DNA of 64,000 bases. Origin: Pseudomonas sp. GM74. GTDB lineage: Bacteria > Pseudomonadota > Gammaproteobacteria > Pseudomonadales > Pseudomonadaceae. Below are positions 45,616 to 56,082 of the stretch, piece by piece. The notes under the pieces were generated by a model that was not told the DNA's origin, did no database searches, and saw only the letters and a program-made list of their open reading frames with translations. Within the stretch, counting starts at the first letter, position 1. Each line of letters begins with the position of its first letter. The stretch is taken from the NCBI RefSeq assembly GCF_000282455.1, contig NZ_AKJG01000051.1:1-64000 (forward strand). Direction: 5' to 3'. Both the position numbers and the translations under genes were made by a program.

Positions 45616-45909
45616 ATGTCCTATGAAGTGATCAATACCGTACAGGTACAGGCCGCCGCCGGCCGCTCGGATGAACTGGGCAAGCAACTGCAGAAGATTG
45701 TCGAAACCCTGCGTGAATTGCCCGGCTGCGAATCCTATATGGTCGACCGCTGCCCCGAGGACACCAATCGCTGGACCGTCAGCGCCCACTGGCAATCGGA
45801 AGCGGCCATGCGATCGCATTTCAACTGCCCCGAAGTCCAGGGCTTCATCAGCCTGATCGATAGCCAACTGGCCAATGCCGTGGACTTCAACAGTTTTCCG
45901 ATCGTTTAA
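45616..45909 (+). CDS. Antibiotic biosynthesis monooxygenase (ABM) domain protein
   Basis: A 97-aa single ABM (ferredoxin-like dimeric) domain: NTVQVQAAAGRSDELGKQLQ, LPGCESYMVDRCPEDTNRWT, SAHWQSEAAMRSHF. Such proteins include quinol monooxygenases and haem-degrading enzymes; no haem ligand can be assigned. AGGAG precedes the start. It lies downstream of the MocR gene. Confidence 0.85.
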   Translation: MSYEVINTVQVQAAAGRSDELGKQLQKIVETLRELPGCESYMVDRCPEDTNRWTVSAHWQSEAAMRSHFNCPEVQGFISLIDSQLANAVDFNSFPIV

Positions 45910-45917
45910 CCAATACC

Positions 45918-45947
45918 TGTGGCGAGGGAGCTTGCTCCCTCGCCACA
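45918..45947. repeat. Perfect 14-bp-arm palindrome (third REP type)
   Basis: TGTGGCGAGGGAGC and GCTCCCTCGCCACA are perfect inverted arms around TT, 9 nt after the ABM stop. This is the GCGAGGGAGC REP family of Pseudomonas, and it may also terminate transcription. Confidence 0.85.
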
Positions 45948-46001
45948 ATTCGTTCTTCATTGGCCCGAAATCTTCTGCAATTGGTCCCCCCACCTTCCCG
46001 A

Positions 46002-46016
46002 ATATTGGCTGTTTAA
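46002..46016 (+). promoter_or_regulatory. Motif shared by the cupin and lipoprotein upstream regions (copy 1)
   Basis: ATATTGGCTGTTTAA, about 75 nt before the cupin start. A near-identical ATATTGGCTATTTAA lies at 46611-46625, about 106 nt before the lipoprotein start. It may be a shared regulator site; two copies are weak evidence. Confidence 0.3.
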
Positions 46017-46076
46017 CCTCTATTGCTTGCGCACTACTGTTGTTTACGACAACTAACCCACCGCAGGTAAACAACC

Positions 46077-46487
46077 ATGAACATATTGCGCTTTTGTGCT
46101 GCCCCCCTTGCTGCCCTGGCCCTGATGGTCTGCGCATCGGCTTTTGCCCATGACCCTTCGGAAAAGGTCACTATCCTGCAAGACGAGATGTTGAAAAACG
46201 TCCCCGGTAAAAAAGCGCTGATGATCGAAGTCGATTACGAGCCCGGGCAGTCCTCCATCGCCCACAAGCACGAAGGTACCGCCATGGCTTATGTCCTTTC
46301 GGGAGAGATCATTTCCCAAGTCAAAGGCGAGGCGGCGAAAACCTACAAGGCCGGTGAGTTCTGGTATGAGCCGGCGGGGTCGGAACACATGGTGTCGAAA
46401 AATGCCAGCGCGACCCAACCGGCCAGGTTGCTGGTGTTCATGGTATTGGCCCCCGACGAGAAAGTGTTGATCCCACTGGAACACTGA
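46077..46487 (+). CDS. Secreted cupin-domain protein
   Basis: A 136-aa protein with a signal peptide (MNILRFCAAPLAALALMVCA...AFAHDP). Cupin motif 1 (GQSSIAHKHEGTAMAYVLSG) and motif 2 (GEFWYEPAGSEHMVSKN) carry His/Glu metal ligands. It is probably a periplasmic metal-dependent binding or oxygenase-type protein. The substrate is unknown. It follows ABM and precedes a terminator. Confidence 0.88.
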   Translation: MNILRFCAAPLAALALMVCASAFAHDPSEKVTILQDEMLKNVPGKKALMIEVDYEPGQSSIAHKHEGTAMAYVLSGEIISQVKGEAAKTYKAGEFWYEPAGSEHMVSKNASATQPARLLVFMVLAPDEKVLIPLEH

Positions 46488-46511
46488 TGGCTGAACGTAC
46501 AGCTATAAATA

Positions 46512-46542
46512 AAAAGGCTCGAATCGCGAATTCGGGCCTTTT
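46512..46542 (+). terminator. Rho-independent terminator after the cupin gene
   Basis: AAAAGGCTCGAAT and ATTCGGGCCTTTT pair over 13 bp with one G-T wobble and a short loop, ending in a T run, 25 nt after the cupin stop. Confidence 0.85.
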
Positions 46543-46610
46543 AATTTCCTCACGCAATTAACCGAAAGCTTTTAAACCAAACAAAACTATTGGTCGCCGG
46601 ACAAGGGTGG

Positions 46611-46625
46611 ATATTGGCTATTTAA
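46611..46625 (+). promoter_or_regulatory. Motif shared by the cupin and lipoprotein upstream regions (copy 2)
   Basis: ATATTGGCTATTTAA, differing at one base from the copy at 46002-46016. It lies upstream of the lipoprotein gene in an AT-rich gap. Confidence 0.3.
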
Positions 46626-46716
46626 ATAAATCATCCAGGGTTTAGTCTTGAGTCACCGCCGGCACAACACCGGCAACTTTAACTTTCGACTGAAGTTGAT
46701 TCACTGGAGAAACACC

Positions 46717-47424
46717 ATGAAACTTGTGCTTGCCAGTACGTTGACCATGGCCGTTGTTTTAACCGGTTGCTCGATCCCCACCGCGCCGACAGCGGTTTCT
46801 TCGCTGAACGGTATCTTTACCGAACCGGTAGGCCGCAGCGGTGCCACCCGTATAACCAACGGCAGCCATGTCTCGCTGGGCATCGTCTACAGCCAGAATA
46901 CTCAGACCAACCGCGCCTACCTTCGGGACTACCAGGCCAACGCCGGCACGGGTTTCGGTCAGAGTCTGCTGGTGCAGCCGATTCATGACGCCTACGTAGC
47001 CACTTCCAGGCCAGACCTGGCCGTGGATTGGGTCAAGGCCTCCCTGCAGCGGCAATTCGGCTCGGTTACGGTGTATCCGGACATGCAGAGCCTCAGGGCG
47101 GCAAAACCGGATGTGATGGCGGTGGTCGACACCCGTAGTCAACTGATAACGTCGCGTAGTTCGGATATACAGGCGGATGTCAGTGCGGATTTCTATGACA
47201 AAAATTTCAATTACATCGGTACTGCAAAAGGTCACGATGCTAAAGCACTTAGTCCAGTCTGGGCGGACTATAAACGTAGTGAAGAGATAGTTGCGGACAT
47301 TAACGAACAACAGAACGTGCAAGTCCGGGCGCTGCAAAGGTTTGACCAGTCGCTCAGTAATTTACTGACCAGCCCGACAAGTAATGTATCGATGAACGCT
47401 GAAAAAACTTCAGTCTTCAAGTAA
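46717..47424 (+). CDS. Hypothetical lipoprotein
   Basis: A 235-aa protein whose signal peptide ends in lipobox LTGC (Cys18). The mature part begins SIPTAPTAVSSLNG. The rest (QRQFGSVTVYPDMQSLRAAK, DVMAVVDTRSQLITSR, DVSADFYDKNFNYIG) suggests an alpha/beta fold like outer-membrane assembly or YajG-type lipoproteins. I do not recognise a named family. ATG 46717 has GGAG upstream; a longer frame from 46648 is not supported. The 3' part is AT-richer than neighbouring genes. Confidence 0.78.
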   Translation: MKLVLASTLTMAVVLTGCSIPTAPTAVSSLNGIFTEPVGRSGATRITNGSHVSLGIVYSQNTQTNRAYLRDYQANAGTGFGQSLLVQPIHDAYVATSRPDLAVDWVKASLQRQFGSVTVYPDMQSLRAAKPDVMAVVDTRSQLITSRSSDIQADVSADFYDKNFNYIGTAKGHDAKALSPVWADYKRSEEIVADINEQQNVQVRALQRFDQSLSNLLTSPTSNVSMNAEKTSVFK

Positions 47425-47444
47425 TTAATGGGTGCTTATATCCC

Positions 47445-47551
47445 CTTCGCGGGCAAGCCCGCTCCCACAGTTGATTTGGTGTACATGGGTGATGCGCACG
47501 ACACAAATCACTGTGGGAGCGGGCTTGGTCCGGGTGGCGTTCCGACGAAGG
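47445..47551. repeat. REPIN with hybrid right arm
   Basis: Left arm CCTTCGCGGGCAAGCCCGCT. Right arm CTGTGGGAGCGGGCTTGGTC continues CGGGTGGCGTTCCGACGAAG, the hybrid arm also seen at 5947 and 9151. Confidence 0.85.
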
Positions 47552-47584
47552 CGTCCGGCCAGTCACCAGAAAACCTCCGACAGA

Positions 47585-47618
47585 AAAAAGCCCCGCATCT
47601 CTCAATGCGGGGCTTTTT
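47585..47618 (-). terminator. Rho-independent terminator of gdhB
   Basis: AAAAAGCCCCGCAT and ATGCGGGGCTTTTT are perfect 14-bp arms with a 6-nt loop, 15 nt past the gdhB stop on the minus strand. The A/T runs on both sides make it a bidirectional terminator. Confidence 0.92.
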
Positions 47619-47632
47619 CATTCAACGCCTGA

Positions 47633-50600
47633 TCAGGCAGCCGGTTCCAGCTCGGCGGCGATAGTGGCAGGCGCTACCGCTTGACCGCTCAATGCCAGGT
47701 CCAGCAGCTCGCGGTTGGCCACCGCGTACATGGCGTAGTCCGTGCCGCTGGCGGCACGGATTTCCACCAGCATGACACGCCAGCGCTCGATCATGCTTTC
47801 GTGCTGCGCCATCCACAGGGAGAGCCGTGTTTCCACGTCCTGGGTGCCGTCGCCCTGTTGCAGGACCGAGATGGTGATCGCACGTTGCTGCCAGTCGACG
47901 TCATCGCGGAACGCTTCACGGGCCAGGGCCTGCCAGTTGTTTTCAACCGGCAGAGCGCTGATCTGTTGCATGTACCAGGTGATGTCCAGCGCGCTGCCCA
48001 CGGCGAAGTAGGCCTTGGCCACCTCTGCCGGATCCTGGCCAGTCACGTCGGAAGCCTCGATGATCGGCAGCAGGGTGTACAGGTGCGAAGTGCCAGCCAC
48101 CATACGTGCCAGCAACTCCGGCACACCGGCTTCGACGTAAGCCTGATAACGGGTCTGCCAGGTTTCGCGGATCTCGCCACTGAGCAGCTCGTCGAGCTTC
48201 AGACCCAACTCTTTCAGATGCGGACCGAAGTGCGCGACGTCACGGGCAGCATTCTGCTCGTTGCGACGGGCACGCAGGAACCAGCGCGTAGCGCGACGGC
48301 CCAGACGCATCAGCTCGTCCATCAGCTCCAGTTGCACGTCGGCGGAGACCTGGTAGTCCAGGGCTTCAATCTGACGGAACCAGTGCGGGAGATGGAAAAT
48401 GTCACGCACGATCACGTAGGCGCCGGCTACGTTCGCCGGGCTCATGCCGGTCGACTCTTTGAGTCGTTGAACGAAGGTGATGCCCATGTGGTTCACCAGA
48501 TCGTTGGCGATCTGGGTGCTGACGATTTCACGCTTCAGACGGTGACGGCGCATGGCCGCTGAGAACTTGCTCACCAGCGTTGGCGGGAAAGCGGTTTCCA
48601 TGTCACGGGTCAGGTAGTCGTCGTCCGGCACCAGGGAGCCCAGCAACTGCTCCTTGAGGTCGATCTTGCTGTAGGAGATCAGCACCGACAGCTCGGCACG
48701 GGTCAGGCCATGGCCTTCGGCAATGCGCTCGTTGATTGCATCTTCGGCCGGCAGGAACTCGATGGCGCGATCCAGCTTGCCGCGGCCTTCCAGATCGTTC
48801 ATCAGGCGCTTGTATTCGGCAATCCGCGGCAATGCACGGCGGGCTGCCAACGACAGGGCCTGAGTCTGCTTGTAGTTGTTGCCCAGCACCAGGCCACCGA
48901 CTTCGTCGGTCATGCTCGCCAGCAACTGGTTACGTTGCTTGTCGGTCATGTCGCCGGCCTGAACCACTTCGTTGAGCAGGATCTTGATGTTCACTTCGTG
49001 GTCGGAGCAGTCCACGCCACCGGCGTTGTCGATGAAGTCGGTGTTGGAGCCGCCGCCATTGAGGCCGAACTCGACGCGACCCAGTTGGGTCATGCCCAGG
49101 TTACCGCCCTCGCCCACGACTTTGCAGCGCAGTTCGTTGCCGTTCACGCGCAGTGCATCGTTGGCCTTGTCGCCGACATCGGCGTGGCTTTCGCTGCTGG
49201 CTTTGACGTAAGTACCGATACCGCCGTTCCACAGCAGATCCACCGGCGCCTTGAGCAAGGCGTTGAGCAGTTCGGTCGGGGTCAGCTTGTCGGCCGAGAT
49301 GTCGAAGCGTTCCTGCATTTGCGGGGAAATCGCAATGCTCTTCGCGCTACGGGAGAAGATGCCGCCGCCTTCGGACATGATGCTGGTGTCGTAGTCCGAC
49401 CAGGCCGAACGCGGCAGGTCGAACAGGCGCTGACGCTCGGCGAAGCTCGACGCCGGCTCAGGGTTCGGATCGATGAAGATGTGCAGGTGGTTGAATGCCG
49501 CGACCAGTTGCAGCTTGTCGGACATCAGCAAGCCGTTACCGAACACGTCACCGGCCATGTCGCCGACACCCACTACGGTGATGCTGTCTTCCTGGACATT
49601 GATGCCGCGCTCGCGGAAGTGGCGCTGAACGCCAACCCACGCGCCCTTGGCGGTGATGCCCATCTTCTTGTGGTCGTAACCGGCCGAACCACCGGACGCA
49701 AACGCGTCACCCAGCCAGAAGCCGTAGTCGATGGCGATGCCGTTGGCGATGTCGGAGAAGGTCGCAGTGCCCTTGTCCGCGGCCACGACCAGGTACGGGT
49801 CATCGTGGTCATGACGCACGACGTTGGCCGGTGGCACCAGGGCGCCGTCCTTCAGGTTGTCGGTGATGTCCAACAGGCCCGAAATGAAGATGCGGTAGCA
49901 GGCGATGCCCTCGGCTGCGATCTCGTCACGGCTGCCGCCCAGTGGCAGGCGACGCGGCAGGAAGCCGCCCTTCGCACCCACCGGCACGATCACCGAGTTC
50001 TTCACTTGCTGGGCTTTTACCAGGCCCAGGACTTCGGTACGGAAGTCTTCTTCACGGTCGGACCAGCGCAGGCCGCCACGGGCCACGTTGCCGAAGCGCA
50101 GGTGCACGCCTTCGACCCGCGGCGAGTAAACGAAGATTTCGAACTTCGGTACCGGCTTCGGCAGTTCAGGGATCAAGTGCGGGTTGAACTTGAAGCTGAA
50201 GTACGACTTGTTATGGCCGTTGGCATCGGTCTGGTAGAAGTTGGTGCGCAGGGTGGCCTTGATCAGGTCCAGGTAGCGACGCAGGATGCGGTCTTCGTTC
50301 AGTACCTGGACGTCGTCCAGGGCGCTGAGAATCGCGTGTTCCAGGCGTTGCTGCTTGTCTCCCAGATCGTCGCCGGTCAGCTTGCGCGCCAGGTAGAAGC
50401 GGGTCTTGAACAACCGGGTCAACTCGCGAGCGATGTCAGTGTGGTTGTTCAGGGTGCTGGCGATGTAGCCCAGGTCGAAGCCCAGACGAATCTGCTTCAT
50501 GTAGCGGGCGTAGGCACGCAGCAACGCGACGTCGCGCCATGGCAGGCCGGCGGTCAGCACCAGACGGTTGAACGCGTCGTTCTCGGCTTCGCCACGCACG

Positions 50601-52528
50601 ATGTGGACGAATGCGTCCTGCAGCGTGTCGTTGAGTTGCTGGATGTCGAGTTCCAGGCCTTCGGCGGCGGTGAACGCGAAGTCATGAATCCAGAATTCGC
50701 GACCATTGCTGTGACGCAGGTGATACGGGAACTCGCCCAGCACGCGCAGACCGAGGTTTTCCAGGATCGGCAGGACGTCGGACAGTGCCAGCGGAGTATC
50801 GGCGTGGTACAGCTTGCAATGCAGCTGGCGCTGACCGGCGACCTGGCCCAGCGGCTGATAGAAGCTCATCACCAGCGGGTTCTTGTCGCTCAGGCTCAAC
50901 AGATGCTGCATGTCGACCACAGCGGAATGCGCGGCGAAACGCTCGCGGTAACCGGCCGGGAAGCCTTTCGGGAAATCGGCCAGCACGTTGGTGCCCTGGG
51001 CTTCACCGAAGCTCTCGACGGTCAGTGCGGCGTAGTCGTCCTGCCAGCTGCGGCAGGCCTGCACCACTTCTTTTTCCAGCAGCAGCGGGTCGATGTCGAG
51101 GCGGTTTTTCGGGTCGACGCGCAGGATCAGCTGCACGCGGGCCAGCACGGACTCGGAGAAGAAGGTCCAGAACTCGCAGTCGGTCGCTTTCAGGCGATCC
51201 ATCAGCACTTGCTGGATCTTCTGGCGCACTTCGGTGGAGTAGATGTCACGCGGCACGTAGGCCAGGCAGTAGCAGAAACGGCCGTACGGGTCTTTGCGCA
51301 GGAACACGCGAATCTTGTTGCGTTCCTGGATCTGCACGATCGACATCACGGTGCTGAACAGTTCGTCCACCGGGGTCTGGAACAGATCGTCGCGCGGCAG
51401 CACTTCGAGCACCTGCGCCAGTTCCTTGCCCAGGTGGGCCTTGGCCTGGAAGCCGGAACGGTGTTCGATTTCCTCGACCTTGCGGCGGATGTACGGGATC
51501 ACCCGCACGCTCTCGCCATACACCGACGAGGTGTACAGGCCCATGAAACGGCATTCCTTGATGACCTTGCCGTTGGCGTCAACTTCACGGATCGACACGA
51601 AATCCGGGTAAGCCGGACGGTGGACACGGCTTGGGTGCGAAGCCTTGGCGAACGACAGCAGGGTCGGTTCGCGCAGGTAGTTCACGGCGTAGTCTTCGAT
51701 GCGCAGGTCATCGTAGGTCAGGCCGGCACGCAGCAGCTTGGTCAGGCCGAGGAAGGAATCCTTGTCGTAGACGATGTGGCCGCCATCGGCTTCATCGCTG
51801 ACCACGAACTCTTCATAACCGAGGAAGGTGAAGTGGTTGCCCACCAGCCATTCCAGGAAGCTCTTGATTTCGTTCTTCTCGTCGCCATCGACGGCGAACT
51901 GGCTGTTGTCCAGCTTGGTCAGGATCTCCTGGACCTTGGCCTTCATCGGCTCGAAATCGCCGACGGCCACGCGGACTTCACCGAGCACCTGCTCCAGCTC
52001 TTTGCTCAGGACATTGAGCTCGGCGGTGTTGGCGCAGCGGTCGATTTCCAGGTACATCAGCGATTCTTGCTGAATGTCGTCGCCCTGGGTGCCTTTCGGC
52101 AGGATTTCCAGCAACTCGCCCTTGCTGCCACGACGCACGCTCAGCACGGTGGTTTGCAGGGTATGGATGCTGTAGCCGCGGCGGTTCAGCTCGGTACGCA
52201 CCGAGTCCACCAGGAATGGCAGGTCGTGGTGCAGCACTTCAACCGCCGTGTGGGTCGACTGCCAGCCGTGGCGTTCGTAGTCGGGGTTGAAGACGCGCAC
52301 TTGCGGTTGCGCGTGATCGAAGCGCTCAAGCAGGCGCCATGCAGAAAGGGTGCAGCCAGCAAGGTCGGACAACCGACGCTGGGTCAGCTCGTCAAGGGAA
52401 ATGATGCCGAAGAATTGTTCAGCGAACAGCGCCACTTGTGGCAGTGCCTGTTCACTGATGTGCTGCGCCAGTGCCGCTTGCAGTTGGTGCTGGAAGTCGG
52501 CTTTGCTGGCTGCGGTGAAGAACGCCAT
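47633..52528 (-). CDS. gdhB: NAD-specific glutamate dehydrogenase, large (180-kDa) type
   Basis: A 1631-aa catabolic NAD-glutamate dehydrogenase that converts glutamate to 2-oxoglutarate and ammonium. Length matches the L-180 class (P. aeruginosa GdhB, PA3068, activated by arginine). The N-terminal half has ACT-like regulatory segments. The catalytic core carries [12 protein letters not shown] and the nucleotide-binding [22 protein letters not shown] lies before ATG 52528. It has a strong terminator. In P. aeruginosa gdhB adjoins the PA3070-3075 MoxR cluster, as cluster 2 does here. Confidence 0.95.
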   Translation of the reverse strand: MAFFTAASKADFQHQLQAALAQHISEQALPQVALFAEQFFGIISLDELTQRRLSDLAGCTLSAWRLLERFDHAQPQVRVFNPDYERHGWQSTHTAVEVLHHDLPFLVDSVRTELNRRGYSIHTLQTTVLSVRRGSKGELLEILPKGTQGDDIQQESLMYLEIDRCANTAELNVLSKELEQVLGEVRVAVGDFEPMKAKVQEILTKLDNSQFAVDGDEKNEIKSFLEWLVGNHFTFLGYEEFVVSDEADGGHIVYDKDSFLGLTKLLRAGLTYDDLRIEDYAVNYLREPTLLSFAKASHPSRVHRPAYPDFVSIREVDANGKVIKECRFMGLYTSSVYGESVRVIPYIRRKVEEIEHRSGFQAKAHLGKELAQVLEVLPRDDLFQTPVDELFSTVMSIVQIQERNKIRVFLRKDPYGRFCYCLAYVPRDIYSTEVRQKIQQVLMDRLKATDCEFWTFFSESVLARVQLILRVDPKNRLDIDPLLLEKEVVQACRSWQDDYAALTVESFGEAQGTNVLADFPKGFPAGYRERFAAHSAVVDMQHLLSLSDKNPLVMSFYQPLGQVAGQRQLHCKLYHADTPLALSDVLPILENLGLRVLGEFPYHLRHSNGREFWIHDFAFTAAEGLELDIQQLNDTLQDAFVHIVRGEAENDAFNRLVLTAGLPWRDVALLRAYARYMKQIRLGFDLGYIASTLNNHTDIARELTRLFKTRFYLARKLTGDDLGDKQQRLEHAILSALDDVQVLNEDRILRRYLDLIKATLRTNFYQTDANGHNKSYFSFKFNPHLIPELPKPVPKFEIFVYSPRVEGVHLRFGNVARGGLRWSDREEDFRTEVLGLVKAQQVKNSVIVPVGAKGGFLPRRLPLGGSRDEIAAEGIACYRIFISGLLDITDNLKDGALVPPANVVRHDHDDPYLVVAADKGTATFSDIANGIAIDYGFWLGDAFASGGSAGYDHKKMGITAKGAWVGVQRHFRERGINVQEDSITVVGVGDMAGDVFGNGLLMSDKLQLVAAFNHLHIFIDPNPEPASSFAERQRLFDLPRSAWSDYDTSIMSEGGGIFSRSAKSIAISPQMQERFDISADKLTPTELLNALLKAPVDLLWNGGIGTYVKASSESHADVGDKANDALRVNGNELRCKVVGEGGNLGMTQLGRVEFGLNGGGSNTDFIDNAGGVDCSDHEVNIKILLNEVVQAGDMTDKQRNQLLASMTDEVGGLVLGNNYKQTQALSLAARRALPRIAEYKRLMNDLEGRGKLDRAIEFLPAEDAINERIAEGHGLTRAELSVLISYSKIDLKEQLLGSLVPDDDYLTRDMETAFPPTLVSKFSAAMRRHRLKREIVSTQIANDLVNHMGITFVQRLKESTGMSPANVAGAYVIVRDIFHLPHWFRQIEALDYQVSADVQLELMDELMRLGRRATRWFLRARRNEQNAARDVAHFGPHLKELGLKLDELLSGEIRETWQTRYQAYVEAGVPELLARMVAGTSHLYTLLPIIEASDVTGQDPAEVAKAYFAVGSALDITWYMQQISALPVENNWQALAREAFRDDVDWQQRAITISVLQQGDGTQDVETRLSLWMAQHESMIERWRVMLVEIRAASGTDYAMYAVANRELLDLALSGQAVAPATIAAELEPAA

Positions 52529-53042
52529 CTGTGGTACTCCGCTTGGGCTTGTTATTGATGAAAGCGTCGCGCGAAACCCCTTTCGGGGCTACGTTTCAAA
52601 GCTAGCCGTCACCCGGCTCCTGATTCTCGGGCAGAGGAAACAGGGTGACAGGTGGGTGAAGCTGGACGAGACACTCAGGTCACATTCACCTTCCGTGAAT
52701 GGGCATCTGCAAAAACGACTGGGCTGCGTGCAGCGCAATGTCTTTACAGGTGCTCATCCGTTGCGCAGCTTAACGAGTGCGGCAAGGCCCGTGCTTGCGG
52801 TGCTGCGACATATTCGGTCAACGGCACGCAGCTTGAGGGCGGCGTATCGAACAACACTAGCATTCGCACAGGAAAATGACGGTTTTCCGTCCGGTTTTAC
52901 GGGACATCCGTACCAGAAATGACCAGCAACACTTTGCTCGGTCACAACTCATCCTCTGACACCCGGACGAGCAGAAATGTGCGCGGGCTGGCAGAATCGC
53001 CCTTTACTGCGTTTACCACGCCCGTCGAGCCAGGAATTTCCC
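52529..53042. other. Upstream region of gdhB without a gene
   Basis: This 514-bp gap between divergent gdhB and the Imm10-like gene must hold both promoters. Short ORFs here lack ribosome-binding sites and homology. I see no repeat or strong hairpin. Confidence 0.5.
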
Positions 53043-53396
53043 ATGAAAATGAAAACCGCCCTCTTGATCGTCAACCCTTGCGACGACGAAGAAGACAACA
53101 TGGCCATGCTCTGCTGCCATAGCGACCAGGGCGAAATGTTCCTGATGAGCCGCTACCCGGATGAAGAAGAGCTGGAAATCACCCTCGACGGCGAACCTTC
53201 GACCCTGGATGGCGTGAAAGTCACCCTGAGCCCTTCCCTGCTGAAGATCGAAATAGCGGCTGCCGATGCCGATGCGCTGAATGGGGATGATGTGCTGGAG
53301 ATCACTTTTGATGCCGACATGACGGATCTGGCCGAAGTGGAAGAAACCCTGCAGAACATTCTCAAGGGTACTGGCACCTATATCAGCCAGATCTGA
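53043..53396 (+). CDS. Imm10-like small acidic protein
   Basis: A 117-aa acidic protein: MKMKTALLIVNPCDDEEDNM, then FLMSRYPDEEELEITLDGEP, then KVTLSPSLLKIEIAAADADA and DVLEITFDADMTDLAEVEET. The pattern resembles the immunity-protein-10 family (Imm10), found beside polymorphic toxins but also as orphans. No toxin gene is nearby, so a housekeeping role is likely. AGGA lies before ATG 53043. Position matches the small hypothetical PA3069 next to gdhB in P. aeruginosa. Confidence 0.72.
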   Translation: MKMKTALLIVNPCDDEEDNMAMLCCHSDQGEMFLMSRYPDEEELEITLDGEPSTLDGVKVTLSPSLLKIEIAAADADALNGDDVLEITFDADMTDLAEVEETLQNILKGTGTYISQI

Positions 53397-53413
53397 TGGT
53401 GCCTGAGCGGGCG

Positions 53414-53502
53414 CCTTCGCGAGCAAGCCCGCTCCCACAGTTGACCGCGTTAATCCGGCAAGAATGCGATCAAATGTGGGAGCGGGCTTGCTCGCGAAGA
53501 GG
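53414..53502. repeat. REPIN
   Basis: CCTTCGCGAGCAAGCCCGCT ending CCCACAG, paired with the inverted arm ATGTGGGAGCGGGCTTGCTC (continuing GCGAAG). Confidence 0.9.
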
Positions 53503-53681
53503 CTCGAAAGAACACCACCAGCCTGCAACCTGTAGAAAGTTCCTACAACGATTGCCAACCATTTCCTGCACTTTGCGCAAAATGCCGTTAGTCGGCGCCC
53601 CCCGCGATGGATTAAAGTAACGCCCCCAGCCCTGGCGTCTTTCGAACGTCCTCGGCCACCCTTTTGCAGGAACAGTCATCG

Positions 53682-54641
53682 ATGGAACATCGTGAAGCGC
53701 TGCTGGCGCTGCGAACCTTTCTTTCAACGCAGATTCTCGGCCAGGAAAAGCTCATCGAGCGCTTGCTCATCGCCCTGCTCGCCGACGGCCACATGCTGGT
53801 CGAGGGGGCTCCTGGCCTGGCCAAGACCAAGGCCATCAAAGAACTTGCCGAAGGCATCGAAGCTCAGTTCCACCGCATCCAGTTCACCCCCGACCTGTTG
53901 CCGGCCGACATTACCGGCACGGAAATCTACCGCCCGGAAACCGGCAGTTTCGTGTTCCAGCAAGGCCCGATCTTCCACAACCTGGTATTGGCGGACGAAA
54001 TCAACCGCGCCCCGGCCAAGGTCCAGTCGGCCTTGCTCGAAGCCATGGGCGAGCGGCAGGTCAGTGTCGGGCGCAGCACCTATGAGCTGTCGCCGCTGTT
54101 TCTGGTGATGGCCACGCAGAACCCGATCGAGCAGGAAGGCACCTACCCGCTGCCGGAAGCCCAGCTCGACCGCTTCCTGATGCACGTGAAGATCGGTTTC
54201 CCGGACGCGACGGTTGAACGCAAGATCCTGCAACAGGCCCGTGGTGAAGCGCTCAACGGCGAAGCGAAGCCTGAGCGTCGGGTGACTCAACAGACGATTT
54301 TTGTCGCACGCAAGGAAATCCTCGGTCTGTACATGGCCGACGCCGTGGAGGAATACCTGGTGCAACTGGTCATGGCCACCCGCACCCCGGCCAAGTTCGA
54401 TCCGGAGATGGCCGAGTGGATCGCCTACGGCGCCAGCCCGCGCGGTTCGATTGCCCTGGACCGTTGCGCCCGCGCCCACGCCTGGCTGGCCGGACGCGAC
54501 TTCGTCAGCCCCGAAGATATCCAGGCCGTGTTGTTCGACGTGCTGCGCCATCGCATCATTCTGTCCTTTGAAGCCGAAGCCGCTGGCATCGATCAGGACC
54601 GGGTGGTCCAGCGGATTCTCGACGTCGTAGCCGTCGCTTGA
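53682..54641 (+). CDS. MoxR-family AAA+ ATPase (cluster 2, PA3070-like)
   Basis: A 319-aa MoxR ATPase with P-loop EGAPGLAKT, Walker B LVLADEINRAP and sensor region ATQNPIEQEGTYPLPEAQLD. ATG 53682 (MEHREALLAL) follows AGGAA; an in-frame TTG at 53664 is less likely. First gene of a six-gene operon syntenic with PA3070-PA3075 beside gdhB. Confidence 0.93.
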   Translation: MEHREALLALRTFLSTQILGQEKLIERLLIALLADGHMLVEGAPGLAKTKAIKELAEGIEAQFHRIQFTPDLLPADITGTEIYRPETGSFVFQQGPIFHNLVLADEINRAPAKVQSALLEAMGERQVSVGRSTYELSPLFLVMATQNPIEQEGTYPLPEAQLDRFLMHVKIGFPDATVERKILQQARGEALNGEAKPERRVTQQTIFVARKEILGLYMADAVEEYLVQLVMATRTPAKFDPEMAEWIAYGASPRGSIALDRCARAHAWLAGRDFVSPEDIQAVLFDVLRHRIILSFEAEAAGIDQDRVVQRILDVVAVA

Positions 54642-54646
54642 CCCTG

Positions 54647-55591
54647 ATGAACGCCAGCCTGCCGCCCGAGCCGGGCATCCGTGTCAGCCTCGCCGACCTG
54701 ATCGAGATGCGCCATCGCGTGCGCGAAGTGCAGCTGTTTTCCACGCCGAGCCAACGCAGCCCGCTGATCGGCCTGCACCATTCCAAATTGCGCGGACGTG
54801 GCGTCGACTTCGATCAGGTGCGGGTCTATCAGGCCGGCGACGATGTGCGCACCATTGACTGGCGTGTGACCGCGCGCACCCAGGAACCCCACACCAAGCT
54901 GTTCCACGAAGAACGTGAGCGACCGATTTTCATCATGGTCGAACAAAGCCGCCGGCTGTTTTTCGGCTCGGGCCTGATGTTCAAGTCGGTGCTCGCCGCC
55001 CAGGCCGCAAGCCTGATCGGTTGGGCAGCCCTGGGGCACAACGACCGGGTCGGCGGCCTGGTGTATGGCGACAATGTGCACTACGAAATCAAGCCTCGGC
55101 GCAGCAAGCAAAGCCTGTTGCAGTTGCTCAACCGGCTGGTGCGGGTCAACCAGTCGCTGACCACCGAAGGCGAACCGGACCGCGACGCCTTCGGTATCGC
55201 CCTGCGCCGCGCTCGGGAAGTGTCACGCCCGGGCAGCCTGGTGATCGTGATCTGCGATGAACGCGCCCTGTCGGACAGTGCCGAGCAACAGCTGAGCCTG
55301 TTATCGCGCCATTGCGACCTGTTGCTGCTGCCGCTGTCCGATCCGCTGGATCATGCCCTGCCCGCCGCCGGCCTTTTACGTTTCGCCGAGCGCGGTGCGC
55401 AACTGGAGCTCGACACGTTGAATTTCGACCTGCGCCAGACCTACCGGGCCCAGGCCGAAGCACGCATCGCTCGCTGGGAGCTGCTCGCGCAGAAACTGCG
55501 TGTGCTGCTGATGCCCCTGAGCACCCAGAGCGAGATGGTCGAGCAATTGCGCGAGTACCTGAACCCACAGAACTCGGGGAAAGGTCGATGA
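54647..55591 (+). CDS. DUF58 domain protein (cluster 2)
   Basis: A 314-aa DUF58 protein. YQAGDDVRTIDWRVTARTQE and KLFHEERERP are the family signature. The start is either ATG 54647 (5-nt gap) or TTG 54638, which overlaps the moxR stop. Its stop overlaps the next ATG. Confidence 0.92.
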   Translation: MNASLPPEPGIRVSLADLIEMRHRVREVQLFSTPSQRSPLIGLHHSKLRGRGVDFDQVRVYQAGDDVRTIDWRVTARTQEPHTKLFHEERERPIFIMVEQSRRLFFGSGLMFKSVLAAQAASLIGWAALGHNDRVGGLVYGDNVHYEIKPRRSKQSLLQLLNRLVRVNQSLTTEGEPDRDAFGIALRRAREVSRPGSLVIVICDERALSDSAEQQLSLLSRHCDLLLLPLSDPLDHALPAAGLLRFAERGAQLELDTLNFDLRQTYRAQAEARIARWELLAQKLRVLLMPLSTQSEMVEQLREYLNPQNSGKGR

Positions 55592-56082
55592 GCGGCCTTG
55601 ATCAACTGCAACCACTGATTTCCCCGCCACCGGTGGAATTCTGGCCTCCGGCACCGGGTTGGTGGTTGCTGCTTTTGTTGGTGCCACTGATCGGGTTGGG
55701 CCTGTGGAAGCTGCGACACTTCATTCCACGCAAACGCCCGGTGGTGCGCGCTGAACAGCCGCTGGACCCGGTGCGCCTGGCCGCCCTTGCAGAGCTGGCC
55801 TTGATGCCCAAACCCTACGACGGTGCGCCGGCCGGTGCCTGGCTGCAGCAACTCAACGGTTTACTCAAGCGCCTGTGCCGCAACCACTATCCCTACAGCC
55901 AGAGCCACACCCTCAACGGCCGCAAATGGCTGGCATTCCTCGACAACCGCTGCCCGGCAGCCGGGTTGACCCGCTGGATGGTGCTGGTCGAAGGCGCCTA
56001 CAAACCCGAATGCAAACTCGACGACAAGGCCATCGCCGGCCTGACCCAGGCCGTCGACACATGGATTCGCAAGCATGTTTGA
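55588..56082 (+). CDS. DUF4381 membrane protein (cluster 2)
   Basis: A 164-aa protein with one N-terminal membrane helix (PGWWLLLLLVPLIGLGLW) and the DUF4381 pattern SPPPVEFWPPAPGWW. It is intact, unlike the REPIN-interrupted copy at 24035, and so serves as the reference for that gene. ATGA overlap with DUF58 and an 8-nt overlap with the vWA gene. Confidence 0.88.
   Translation: MSGLDQLQPLISPPPVEFWPPAPGWWLLLLLVPLIGLGLWKLRHFIPRKRPVVRAEQPLDPVRLAALAELALMPKPYDGAPAGAWLQQLNGLLKRLCRNHYPYSQSHTLNGRKWLAFLDNRCPAAGLTRWMVLVEGAYKPECKLDDKAIAGLTQAVDTWIRKHV

Noticed and set aside
48710..52558. 1282-codon plus-strand ORF antisense to gdhB
   Set aside because: Shadow of the third-codon-position GC bias in gdhB; composition is unlike a real protein and there is no domain.
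53043..53396. Toxin-immunity pair involving the Imm10-like protein
   Set aside because: No toxin, secretion or Rhs/CDI gene is nearby, and the position beside gdhB is conserved, so an orphan housekeeping role is more likely.
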